Positions 27,418 through 36,437 of a DNA stretch of 64,000 nucleotides are shown piece by piece. How positions within the stretch are numbered: the first letter of the stretch is position 1; each line of letters opens with the position of its first letter. Source of the stretch: Haliscomenobacter sp040401995 (GTDB lineage Bacteria; Bacteroidota; Bacteroidia; Chitinophagales; Saprospiraceae); NCBI GenBank assembly GCA_040401995.1, contig JBBANM010000028.1:7660-71659 (forward strand). The letters are read 5' to 3'. Made by a program: the position numbers and the translations under genes. The notes beneath the pieces are model-generated. The model saw only the letters and a program-made list of their open reading frames with translations. It was not told the origin of the DNA and made no database searches.

Positions 27418-27449
27418 TTTGCGGCTCCCAATCCATTTTCTTATATTTG
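27418..27449 (+). promoter_or_regulatory. Bacteroidota-type promoter for the ROCO gene
   Basis: TTTG at 27418-27421 and TATATTTG at 27442-27449 are separated by 20 bases, matching the Bacteroidota -33 TTTG / -7 TAnnTTTG consensus. Transcription would begin near 27455, about 45 bases before the ATG at 27501, which argues against the in-frame TTG at 27447. Confidence 0.6.
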
Positions 27450-27500
27450 ATCAACACAACTTTACCGCCCATACCAGGCGCTCAAAACTACCCTACTTCT

Positions 27501-30500
27501 ATGGCAGGCAATATGGCAGAAGCGCTTCGGCGGATACAAGAAAACAAAAGGACAAAATCAAAAATCTTGGATTTGAGTGGCTTGGGGCTGACCGAGCTGC
27601 CAGAGGAGTTGTGGGATTGTATCTGGGTGGAGGAACTGGGGTTGGGTAATAGTTGGTCTTGGAATGAGGAAAAAGAGAGCTGGGTTGACTGGGTTATGGA
27701 ATCTGATGCTATTAAAATCGCCAATCAACTCTTAAGTCTTCCCAACAGTATCTCAAAGTTTAAGCATTTAACCAGGCTGTATTTAGACAATAATCCCATT
27801 AGCGACATCAGCGCGTTGAGTAGCCTTATTAATTTGACCAATCTTGATTTGAGTTGGACGTCCATTAGCGACATCAGCGCGTTGAGTAGCCTCGTTAATT
27901 TGACCAATCTTGACTTGAGTTCCAAGTCCATTAGTGACATAAGCGCCTTGAGTAGCCTCATTAATTTGACCAATCTTGACTTGAGTTCCAAGTCCATTAG
28001 CGACCTCAGCGCCTTGAGTAGCCTCGTTAATTTAACCAATCTTGACTTGACTTCCACGTCCATCAGCGACATCAGCGCGTTGAGTAGCTTGGTTAATCTG
28101 ACAAATCTTGGCTTGAGTTCCAAGTCCATTAGTGACATCAGCACGTTGAGTAACCTAGTGAATTTGACTAATCTTGACTTGAGTTTCATGCCCATTAGCG
28201 ACATCAGACCATTGAGTAGCCTGGTTAATTTAACCAAGCTTGAATTGAATTCCAACTCCATTAGCGACATCAGACCATTGAGTAGCCTGGTTAATTTAAC
28301 CAAGCTTGAATTNNNNNNNNNNNNNNNNNNNNNNNNNNNNNNNNNNNNNNNNNNNNNNNNNNNNNNNNNNNNNNNNNNNNNNNNNNNNNNNNNNNNNNNN
28401 NNNNNNNNNNNNGTTCAATACGTCCATTAGCGACATCAGCCCATTGGGTAGCCTCGTTAATTTAACCAATCTTTCCTTGAATTCCAACTCTATTAGCGAC
28501 ATCAGCCCATTGAGTAGCCTCGTTAATTTAACCATTCTTTCCTTGAATTCCTCGTCCATTAGCGATATCAGCCCATTGAGTAGTCTCGTTAATTTAACCA
28601 ATCTTGAATTGAGTGGCAATTCCATTAGCGACATCAGCCCATTAAGTAGTCTCATTAATTTAACCAATCTTGACTTGAGTGCCACGTCCATTAGCGACAT
28701 TAGCGCCTTGAGTAGCCTTCTCAATTTGACTAACCTTAACTTGATATATTCATCCATAAGTGATATCAGCCCATTGAGTAGCCTTCTTAATTTGACTAAT
28801 CTTAACTTGACATATTCATCCATAAGCGATATCAGTCCTTTGAGTAGCCTTCTTAATTTGACTAGTCTTATCTTGTGGTCATCGTCAGTTAGCGATATCA
28901 GTCCTTTGAATAGCCTCCTCAATTTGACTAATCTTTCCTTATGGTCCTCGCCAATTAGCGATATCAGTCCTTTGAATAGCCTCCTCAATTTGACTAATCT
29001 TTCCTTATGNNNNNNNNNNNNNNNNNNNNNNNNNNNNNNNNNNNNNNNNNNNNNNNNNNNNNNNNNNNNNNNNNNNNNNNNNNNNNNNNNNNNNNNNNNN
29101 NNNNNNNNNGTCCTCGCCAATTAGCGATATCAGTCCTTTGAATAGCCTCCTCAATTTGACCAATCTTTCCTTGAGCTCCTTATCAATTAGCGACCTCAAT
29201 CCCTTGAATAGCCTCGTCAATTTGACCAATCTTTCCTTCGGCTCCTTATCAATTAGCGACCTCAGAGAGTTGAGTAGCCTCGTTAATTTGATTGGACTTG
29301 ACCTGAGCGCAAGCGACCTCGCTTATTTCCCCTTTGAACTCCTCTCTTTACCCAAAATCAAAAAAATTAAACTCCAGGACACCCATTGCCTAAATATCCC
29401 CTCCGAACTCACCCACAAAGACAATGCCCTTCCCGATCTCAAAAACTACTACGCCGACCTCCAAAAAAACGCCTACATCGCCTACGATGCCAAAGTCATC
29501 ACGGTAGGTAATGGCCGCGTGGGCAAAACCAGTGTACTCAAAGCCCTTTTCCAACTCGGCCCCTTTGACCCTAATGAAGATTCCACACATGGCATCCAGT
29601 TGTTTGAAACTAAGCTTAATTTACCTCAAAAACAGGAGCAAGCCCAGCTCCGGCTATGGGACTTCGGCGGACAGGAACTTTACCACGCCACACATCGCAT
29701 TTTTATGAAAAGCCGGGCTTTGTATATCCTCGTTTGGGATCACCACACAGAGCAAAAAACTGGCGAAGAATTAGTTTCGACTAATGGCAAAACACATATT
29801 TTTCGCAATTTCCCACTGACTTATTGGCTGGGCAACATTCGCGCCCTGAGTAAAGACGCCAAAATTATTGTGGTGTGCAATAAAGCTGACGATGGGCAGG
29901 AACATTTCCCCGAACTGCTTCACGCTCTCCAGTCCCAATATCAAATTGACTACTTCATCAGCGTGAGCGCCGAAACCGGATACAGCCTTTCCACTCTGTA
30001 CTCTCGAGTGCAGCTTCTACTGGATCAAATGCCGGAAATGGGAATGCAAATGCCTGTGTCCTGGAAAAAGGTACAGGACAAATTGGCAGCAATCCGGGAT
30101 GAACTATACATCGATTTTGCCGTATACCATGCTATTTGTCAAGAAGAAGATCTTTCCGAAGGCTCTATGTACACCCTCCTCCACTTTTTACACCATTCTG
30201 GTTTTTTGTTTTGGCATGAACAATATCTCAATGATCAAATCATTTTAGATCAAAAATGGGCGCTTGATGCCATTTATCAACTGCTGGATCGCAACTCCTG
30301 GTACAAACTACTTAAAGGAAATGCTTTGCGAAAGCGAAGTGATTTAGCTCTGTGCTGGCTAAACTACACGATTGAACAAGTGCAACTCTTTTTGGAAATG
30401 ATGCAAAGCTGTGAGTTAGCCCTTGAAATTGATGACAGCAACTATCAGGAAGACCCAACTTACCTTATTCCCGAGTTCCTCCCCGATCACCCTGCTACTG

Positions 30501-31303
30501 CGGTGGCCTATGCCTGGGAAGCGGCAACCAGTCCGGTCTACTATTTTCGTTTTGAGCACCACTTCTTTCATGCGGCACTCATTCAGCGCTTCATTGTGCG
30601 CAGTGCGAAACTGGCCGAGAGCTACGATTTATTGTGGCGCAATGGAATGTTACTACAGGTAGAGGGTACCTTGGCGCGGATTCAAGTAAACCCCAAGACG
30701 AGTCGAATCGATATGCAATTGCGCGGAAGCAATCCTGCGGAATTGATCGAACGCCTCAAGAATGAGATTAAAAAGATCCAGGATGTAGAGGGAGAAATGG
30801 GCTTTTTGCTTTCATTAACTGGCCATTTAGATGAGTGGGTTACGCTGGAGCAATTGAAGGAACAGAGCAACAAAGGAAAAACCCAAATAGCTTCTACTAC
30901 GGGCGAAATTCTGGAACTAGCTCCTTTTCGCAGCCTAATTCATACACCTGACCGTGATTCAGATGATGCAACCCAGGACTTGAAACAACTAGCTGATGAG
31001 AAATCAGGCGCTCAACTCCTTGAGACGCCAACTTCTATCAGTCTAATAGATTTTAAGTCCATTGCTAAACTCAAAATCAGAAACAGTGTTGAGGATACAA
31101 TTGCCTATATCGAGGAAAATATTCAGCCTTCCTCACCTTTGTATAAGGACCACATTTTAATCGAGAGTCAATGGAATAGTTTTAAACAAGATGAGCGCAG
31201 AGGAATTATAAACCACGAAAATACCCAACTCTCCGAAAATCAAATTCGGGACAGAATTTTATCATTGATCAATTACATTAAGGAGGAGGATTTGAAAGCG
31301 TAG
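27501..31303 (+). CDS. LRR-ROCO GTPase with C-terminal effector-associated-like domain
   Basis: A large ROCO protein read as one gene across two 100-N placeholders. The placeholders shift the apparent frame by one base each, exactly as expected if the true gaps are multiples of 3. N-terminus: QENKRTKSKILDLSGLGLTELP, a first LRR. Then at least 20 visible 22-residue internalin-like repeats (SISDISPLSSLVNLTNLDL) occupy 27784-29310. The Roc GTPase has G1 GNGRVGKTS (29507-29533), G3 DFGGQE, G4 NKAD and G5 SAETG, all intact. The COR domain follows (about 30070-30900). The last ~70 residues (VEDTIAYIEEN ... NQIRDRILSLINYI) resemble effector-associated domain 11. It is probably a cytoplasmic GTP-driven switch. 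The ATG at 27501 fits the promoter; a TTG at 27447 is less likely. Confidence 0.88.
28313..28412. other. Assembly gap (100 N) inside LRR array
   Basis: The flanks join in exact repeat phase: GAATT before and GTTCAATACGTCC after continue the 66-bp unit. The missing length is therefore zero or a multiple of 66 bp, and 100 is a placeholder. Confidence 0.85.
29010..29109. other. Assembly gap (100 N) inside LRR array
   Basis: The left flank CTTTCCTTATG and right flank GTCCTCGCCAATTAGC together recreate the junction seen intact at about 28940-28960. The unknown segment is again a whole number of 66-bp units. Confidence 0.85.
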
Positions 31304-31338
31304 TATTTGAAAGATTTTTTGATGAAATAAGCATAAAA

Positions 31339-31914
31339 ATGATCACCTCAACAAATCGGTACAGCATTGAGGATTACCTGGAAATGGAATCCAATAGCCT
31401 CACCAAACATGAGTATTGGAATGGCAAAATATGGGAAATGGCAGGAGGAACTGACTTGCGCCATGAAATTTGCGCACGCATCATCATTGAAATCGGCAAG
31501 GCGCTAGAGGAGCGCGACCTGGCTTTCAAAATATATACCAGTGACATGAAGATCTGGATTGACAAGCGCAAACGCTTTGTATATCCAGATGCCGTAGCAA
31601 TTGCCGACAAACCAATCTTTTACGAAAATCGCCGAGACATCATCACCAACCCCTTGCTGGTAATAGAAGTTTCTTCTGACGGCACCGAATCTTATGACCT
31701 CTCTTCCAAATTTGAACAATACCGCAGTATTGCTTCCTTTAGAGAATACCTCATCATCAGCCAAACCGAACGGATGGTTACCAGGTATTTTCGGGAAAAA
31801 GAAAATCTCTGGAGTACAACGGATTACGCTGGGCAAGATGCGGTGATCCCCCTTCAGTCAATGGGTTTAGAAATTCCTTTGAAGGGGATTTATTGGGGAG
31901 TTGATGTTCCTTAA
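31339..31914 (+). CDS. Uma2-family PD-(D/E)XK nuclease-like protein
   Basis: A 191-residue Uma2 (DUF820) protein, a restriction-endonuclease-fold family of mostly unknown role. It shows the standard opening YSIEDYLEME...KHEYWNGKIWEMAGG and the core FVYPDAVAIAD ... PLLVIEVSS (about 75-110), where the aspartate of PDAV and the glutamate of IEV are the expected acidic active-site residues. The gene starts 35 bp after the ROCO stop on the same strand with no terminator between, so it may be co-transcribed. It could be a nuclease effector of the ROCO switch; this is inference. Confidence 0.85.
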   Translation: MITSTNRYSIEDYLEMESNSLTKHEYWNGKIWEMAGGTDLRHEICARIIIEIGKALEERDLAFKIYTSDMKIWIDKRKRFVYPDAVAIADKPIFYENRRDIITNPLLVIEVSSDGTESYDLSSKFEQYRSIASFREYLIISQTERMVTRYFREKENLWSTTDYAGQDAVIPLQSMGLEIPLKGIYWGVDVP

Positions 31915-31960
31915 TTTTCCTATCTTCACTCAATTACACCACGTTAAATCCACACATCTA

Positions 31961-33481
31961 ATGAAAAAACCAATTTTACAGCTTTGTTTGGGTATCCTTT
32001 TGCTAAGCCAAGCCATTCCAGCAATGGCACAAGCTGATAGCATGAAAATGATCAAACCGGAAAAATATGTCACCAAACATACCGCCAAGATCGAAGGCAA
32101 AACCATCAATTATACCGCAACCGTTGGTACCATCATCCTAAAAAATGAAAAAGACGAGCCCGTTGCCGCATTTGGTTACACCGCCTACGTCAAAGACGGT
32201 GAAACCGATGTGACCGCCCGCCCCATCACGTTTTCTTACAACGGCGGCCCGGGTTCTTCCTCCATGTGGCTGCACTTGGGCGTAATGGGCCCGCGTCGAG
32301 TGGTGGTCAATGATCCCCAACCCAATGGACCGGCGCCTTACAAAATCGAAGACAACAACTATTCCATCCTCGATGTCTCTGATGTGGTGATGATGGACCC
32401 CATTGGTACTGGTATCAGTAGAGCGGTAGGCAAAGGCAAAAACGCCGATTTCTGGGGCGTCGACGGCGATATCCAGTCGGTGAGCCAGTTTATTCGCAAT
32501 TATGTCCACGAAAACGAAAGATGGTTGTCGCCAAAATTTTTGCTAGGTGAAAGCTATGGTACTTTCCGCTCGGCGGGGGTAGCCGATTTCCTACAATCGC
32601 GTTTTGGCATCTCGATGAACGGCGTGGTATTGGTTTCCAATGTACTGGACATCCGCACCTTGTCGTACAATCCTGGCGATGATATTTCTTACATTGTCAA
32701 TTTTCCAACGTATGCGGCTACTGCTTGGTACCACAACAAATTGGCCAACAAACCCGCCAGCTTGGAAGCTTATTTGAAAGAAGTAAGGGCCTTTTGCTGG
32801 ACGGATTACAACTCGGCTTTGATGCAAGGCGATCAACTCAGCGCTGCCGATCGCGATAAAATATTGACCAAACTTGCGGCTTACAGCGGGGTCAGCAAAG
32901 ACTACTGGGACAAAGCCAATCTACGGGTCAACCAGCCACAATTTGCCCAAGAGCTGTTGCGCAGCACCGGGGAAATGGTTGGTCGTTTGGATTCGCGGTA
33001 CCGCGGTATAGCGGTCAACGTTTTGGCAGAAAATGCTGAAAACGACCCGCAATCGGCGCAGATTTCTCCGGCTTACATGTCGGCGTTTATGCATTATTAT
33101 ACCACGGAATTGAAGGTAAGCAAGGACAAAACTTACAATACCAGCGCCTATGCTTTACCGGATTTCAAATGGAATTGGAAACACCACCGCAGCGATGGCC
33201 TATTTGGCGATCAGGTGTCGCCAACCACTTCACCTGATTTGGTGAGCGCTATGACCAACAATCCCAAAATGAAGATCATGGTGATGAACGGGATTTACGA
33301 CATGGCCACGCCTTTTGGTGCTACGGAATATACTTTTGACCATTTGGGGTTAGATAAACGCCTCAAAGGCAATATTGTACAAAAGTATTACGAGGCAGGA
33401 CACATGATGTACATTCATCCGGAATCGGGCGTGAAATTCAAAAAGGATGTGGCGGAGTTTATTGCCGGCGCATTGAAATAA
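31961..33481 (+). CDS. S10 family serine carboxypeptidase, secreted
   Basis: A 506-residue peptidase of family S10 that removes C-terminal residues from peptides. The ATG at 31961 starts a clear signal peptide (MKKPILQLCLGILLLSQA, cleavage near AMAQA). Landmarks are FSYNGGPGSSSMWLHLG (oxyanion region), GESYGTF with nucleophile S198, GIYDMATPF with D447, and AGHMMYIHP with H481, giving a complete Ser-Asp-His triad. A longer in-frame start at 31901 overlaps Uma2 and lacks a signal at its N-terminus, so I reject it. Confidence 0.93.
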   Translation: MKKPILQLCLGILLLSQAIPAMAQADSMKMIKPEKYVTKHTAKIEGKTINYTATVGTIILKNEKDEPVAAFGYTAYVKDGETDVTARPITFSYNGGPGSSSMWLHLGVMGPRRVVVNDPQPNGPAPYKIEDNNYSILDVSDVVMMDPIGTGISRAVGKGKNADFWGVDGDIQSVSQFIRNYVHENERWLSPKFLLGESYGTFRSAGVADFLQSRFGISMNGVVLVSNVLDIRTLSYNPGDDISYIVNFPTYAATAWYHNKLANKPASLEAYLKEVRAFCWTDYNSALMQGDQLSAADRDKILTKLAAYSGVSKDYWDKANLRVNQPQFAQELLRSTGEMVGRLDSRYRGIAVNVLAENAENDPQSAQISPAYMSAFMHYYTTELKVSKDKTYNTSAYALPDFKWNWKHHRSDGLFGDQVSPTTSPDLVSAMTNNPKMKIMVMNGIYDMATPFGATEYTFDHLGLDKRLKGNIVQKYYEAGHMMYIHPESGVKFKKDVAEFIAGALK

Positions 33482-33513
33482 GGGTAAAATCTTTGCTGGG
33501 GAATGGCTTCAAT

Positions 33514-33854
33514 GCCGTAGAGCCACATTGCAATGTGGCTCTACCACAATTGTGCTGAAACACAACTATTGGGGGCATTTTCCTGAATGCCGTATAGCCA
33601 CATTGCAATGTGGCTATACCACAACTGTGCTGAAACACAACTATTGGGATCATTTTCTCGAATGCCGTAGAGCCACATTGCAATGTGGCTCTACCACAAC
33701 CGTGCTGAAACACAACTATTGGGGGCATTTTCCCGAATGCCGTAGAGCCACATTGCAATGTGGCTCTACCACAATTGTGCTGAAAAACACTATTGGGATC
33801 ATTTTCCCGAATGCCGTAGAGCCACATTGCAATGTGGCTCTACCACAATTGTGC
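33514..33854. repeat. 75-bp tandem repeats each with a 28-bp perfect palindrome
   Basis: Units begin at 33514, 33589, 33664, 33739 and 33813, giving periods of 75, 75, 75 and 74. Each contains GTAGAGCCACATTG then its exact complement CAATGTGGCTCTAC (first at 33517-33544), followed by CACAATTGTGCTGAAA and CTATTGGGATCATTTTCCC. In unit 2 both arms differ together: GTATAGCC pairs with GGCTATAC. The partial unit TGAAAAACAAATTTTGGGG after the gap shows the array continues. There are no unique spacers, so it is not CRISPR. Confidence 0.9.
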
Positions 33855-33954
33855 NNNNNNNNNNNNNNNNNNNNNNNNNNNNNNNNNNNNNNNNNNNNNN
33901 NNNNNNNNNNNNNNNNNNNNNNNNNNNNNNNNNNNNNNNNNNNNNNNNNNNNNN
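33855..33954. other. Assembly gap (100 N) in 75-bp array
   Basis: The sequence stops at CACAATTGTGC and resumes at TGAAAAACAAATTTTGG, which is the next position of the repeat unit. The hidden length is thus probably a whole number of 75-bp units and may be zero. Confidence 0.8.
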
Positions 33955-34028
33955 TGAAAAACAAATTTTGGGGTCATTTTCCCAGCAACCTTAAAAACCT
34001 CATTCTCCGATTTATCCATTTTCCCAAC

Positions 34029-34994
34029 ATGAAAGCAGCAGTTCGTTCTACCTATGGCCCGTCACGGGTACTATCCATCCAGGAAATCCCCATTCCCCAA
34101 CCCGCCGATAACGAAATCCGCGTCAAAGTACACGCCAGTACGGTCAACCGCAGCGATTGTGCTGCCCTGTTGGGAAAACCCTTGGTCATGCGCTTGATGA
34201 TCGGTTTTTTAAAACCAACCCTGGCAACACCGGGAACTGAATTTGCTGGAGAAATTGATGCGCTGGGCAAGGCCGTCACCAATTTTAATATCGGAGACAA
34301 AGTCTGGGGATTCAATGACTTGGGGCTTTCAACCCATGCCCAGTACCTCGTGATGCCCGCTGATGGCGAAGTATTAAAAATGTCGGATAAGTCTACTCTT
34401 GAGCAGGCCGCCGCCAGTGCCGAAGGTGCCCATTACGCTATCAATTTCATCAACAAAGTCGAAATCAAGGCCGGACAAAAGATACTGATAAACGGTGCTT
34501 CGGGCGGTATTGGCTCGGCGTTGTTACAAATAGTCAAACACTTAGGCGCGGAAATTACCGCGGTATGCAACACCAAAAACCTGGCGCTAATCCAGTCGCT
34601 GGGTGCTGAGCGGGTGATCGATTATCTGCAAGAAGATTTCACCAAAATACCCGAGCAATTTGATTTTGTCTTTGACGCCGTGGGTAAAAACACTTTTTTC
34701 AAGTGCAAACGCCTCTTAAAACCCGGCGGTATTTACATTTCTTCGGAATTAGGGCCTTGGTGGCAAAACATTTATTTGGCTTTACTTACCCCGATTTTTA
34801 AGCAAAAAAAGGTGGTTTTTCCAATTCCTTCAAACATCAAAGCTAGCCTGAATTATATCCAAGATCTAATTGAAAAAGATGCTTTCCAAGCCGTAATTGA
34901 TCGGCATTACCCGCTAGACGAGATCCGCGAGGCCTTTGAGTACGTGGCCAGTGGTCAAAAAACGGGGAATGTGGTAATTCGGTGTTGGGAGTAA
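34029..34994 (+). CDS. NAD(P)-dependent quinone oxidoreductase-like MDR protein
   Basis: A 321-residue zinc-independent member of the medium-chain dehydrogenase/reductase superfamily, close to quinone oxidoreductase/zeta-crystallin enzymes that reduce quinones or enones with NAD(P)H. The N-terminal GroES-like domain has MKAAVRSTYGPSRVLSIQEI, VHASTVNRSDCAALLG and FAGEIDALGKAV. The Rossmann fold shows INGASGGIGSALLQIVKHLGA near 155-175 and DFVFDAVGKNTF. The structural-zinc cysteine cluster is absent. The ATG at 34029 is the natural start; a longer frame runs back into the palindromic array only because that array is stop-free. It is convergent with the hydrolase, 8 bp away. Confidence 0.88.
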   Translation: MKAAVRSTYGPSRVLSIQEIPIPQPADNEIRVKVHASTVNRSDCAALLGKPLVMRLMIGFLKPTLATPGTEFAGEIDALGKAVTNFNIGDKVWGFNDLGLSTHAQYLVMPADGEVLKMSDKSTLEQAAASAEGAHYAINFINKVEIKAGQKILINGASGGIGSALLQIVKHLGAEITAVCNTKNLALIQSLGAERVIDYLQEDFTKIPEQFDFVFDAVGKNTFFKCKRLLKPGGIYISSELGPWWQNIYLALLTPIFKQKKVVFPIPSNIKASLNYIQDLIEKDAFQAVIDRHYPLDEIREAFEYVASGQKTGNVVIRCWE

Positions 34995-35002
34995 AGATAG
35001 AA

Positions 35003-35800
35003 TCAAGATGCCAAAAAAGCTTCTATTTCCCGATTGTACACCTCCGGTTCTTCAACGGAGGAAGTATGACCGCCGCCTGCAAAAACGACCAATTTGGAAT
35101 GCGGAATCAAGGCATGAATCTTTCGAGCCTTATCGGGAACCGTGGCCACATCCTGATCGCCAACCAGAATCAGCGTTGGACAAGTAACCAAATGCAATTC
35201 GTCGGCAATACCTTTTCGTTGAATCACGCCATCGACCGCCCGGGTAATGCTACTACGGTTGTTCTTTTTCAATTGTTGCTCCCAGTATTTTCTCTCGGAA
35301 GCCCGGTTGGCATCATGCAAGAATTTTTGTCCAAACATGATCTTCATCACGCTGGAAACCACCAATGAAAACCCCAAATACTTGACAATGCCGTTTAAAA
35401 ATCGGTATTTCCCATGGTTTTCAACCGGTTCAGGATCCGCAGAAGTCTCCATCAATATCAATTTCTGGATCAAATCTGGTCGACGGGCAGCCAATCGCAT
35501 GCCCATAAATCCACCCATCGACAAGCCGCCAAAAATGACGGGTTTGCCCACTAGTTTTTCGATTAATTGCACTGCATCGGCATACAGGGTTTCCATGTCG
35601 TAGCCATCAAGAGTGGCTTCCGTTTGGCCTTGCCCGCGATGATCGTAAGTGATGACGCGATAGTTTTCTTTGAAATGTGCTACTTGTTTGTGAAACATAT
35701 GGCCGCTCCACAGAAGTCCATGGGATAAAACGATGGTTTCTGTACCCGAACCCTGTTCTTCGTAGTAATAATTGACGTTGTTGATCTGGATGTTAGGCAT
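35003..35800 (-). CDS. Alpha/beta hydrolase
   Basis: A 265-residue alpha/beta hydrolase. The oxyanion region is LSHGLLWSGHMF near 25-36, followed by YDHRGQGQTE, the nucleophile elbow GGLSMGGFMG with serine near 94, the acid in LVGDQDVATVP and the catalytic His in AGGGHTSSVEEP near 246. It resembles the 3-oxoadipate enol-lactonase/haloperoxidase-like branch, but the substrate cannot be assigned. There is no signal peptide, so it is cytoplasmic. Confidence 0.88.
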   Translation of the reverse strand: MPNIQINNVNYYYEEQGSGTETIVLSHGLLWSGHMFHKQVAHFKENYRVITYDHRGQGQTEATLDGYDMETLYADAVQLIEKLVGKPVIFGGLSMGGFMGMRLAARRPDLIQKLILMETSADPEPVENHGKYRFLNGIVKYLGFSLVVSSVMKIMFGQKFLHDANRASERKYWEQQLKKNNRSSITRAVDGVIQRKGIADELHLVTCPTLILVGDQDVATVPDKARKIHALIPHSKLVVFAGGGHTSSVEEPEVYNREIEAFLAS

Positions 35801-35858
35801 GTGAAAAGGATTGATCCGGTGCTTGATTCATTTCATTAACGGAACAATATATCTCATT

Positions 35859-36230
35859 TTATCCATTTTTGTGCTGACTTTTCCCAATCCAGCCCAAATG
35901 CGTATGGTCAAAATCATCTAGGTATTTCAAGCCATAACCGGCTACACGGTCAAAAAAACTGTGCGCCATAAAGATTAAACCTATTTGCACTATGAACTCG
36001 TTTTCCAATCCATAGCCCAGTAAAATGATCGCCGCCATGACGCCTTGATGATGGAGCACATTGTACCCTATTGCGCCGATTTTTTTACTGATCAAATACA
36101 GCAAAAACACAACATCAGGCACAAAAAACAGTCCCAGATAAAGCTCCCAGCTTCCATGACTGAGGTAGAAATAAAGGCAAGAGAACAAGATCAGTAGGCC
36201 TAAAACTTCCAATTTGACAATCGTTTTCAT
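35859..36230 (-). CDS. DUF4260 small membrane protein
   Basis: A 123-residue protein with four predicted membrane segments: VLGLLILFSCLYFYL, LYLGLFFVPDVVFLLYLI, GVMAAIILLGYGL and FIVQIGLIFMAHSFFDRVAGYGLKY. The ending DFDHTHLGWIG is characteristic of the DUF4260 family. Its function is unknown. It is monocistronic or follows the LAS-like gene across a family-2 palindrome. Confidence 0.82.
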   Translation of the reverse strand: MKTIVKLEVLGLLILFSCLYFYLSHGSWELYLGLFFVPDVVFLLYLISKKIGAIGYNVLHHQGVMAAIILLGYGLENEFIVQIGLIFMAHSFFDRVAGYGLKYLDDFDHTHLGWIGKSQHKNG

Positions 36231-36307
36231 TTACTCTGTTTGTGTTGGTGATGACACAAAGATCAGGGCAAAATGGGCGTTTGATCTTGATAAATGTCAA
36301 GAAAACC

Positions 36308-36406
36308 ATACTACTGGACATTTAAATTTGGGGGATGCGTAAACCTTCCAGGTCTTCGAGACCTGGAAGGTTTGAAGAGCGATCAAAACGAAAATGTCCA
36401 GTAGTA
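36308..36406. repeat. Family-2 nested palindrome, 99 bp
   Basis: The outer ends ATACTACTGGACATTT and AAAATGTCCAGTAGTA are inverted. The 33-bp core stem at 36341-36373 has loop TCG. Here the core loop differs from the TGG copies, while the arms are unchanged. It lies between two same-strand genes. Confidence 0.85.
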
Positions 36407-36437
36407 AGTAAGAAAACAGAGGTGCTGGGTAGATAGA

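Larger units (their letters stand above)
27784..29310 (+). repeat. 66-bp tandem repeats coding the LRR array
   Basis: Units of 66 bp, keyed on ATTAGCGACATCAGC, run through the LRR region with 8, 9 and 3 units in the three assembled segments. Neighbouring units are often identical or nearly so at the DNA level, for example the units ending at the first gap and those on both sides of the second. This points to recent unit duplication or gene conversion and explains the assembly gaps. Confidence 0.9.
33482..34028. other. Non-coding interval holding 75-bp tandem array
   Basis: The interval between the carboxypeptidase and the oxidoreductase is filled by a tandem array and an assembly gap; see the array entry. 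Because 75 is a multiple of 3 the array keeps reading frames open, but there is no sign of protein selection. Confidence 0.7.

Noticed and set aside
27725..29120. Long antisense ORFs across the LRR region
   Set aside because: They are mirror frames of the 66-bp repeats (22 codons per unit keep them open) and have no start context or family features.
27501..31303. ROCO gene as a pseudogene with two frameshifts
   Set aside because: Each frame change coincides with a 100-N placeholder, and 100 is 1 modulo 3. Flanks join in phase, and all GTPase motifs are intact.
33514..33854. CRISPR array
   Set aside because: Units are contiguous and nearly identical throughout, with no unique spacers and no cas genes.
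33528..34028. N-terminal extension of the oxidoreductase through the 75-bp array
   Set aside because: The frame is open only because the unit is 25 codons and the gap is unspecified. The family N-terminus begins at MKAAVRS (34029).
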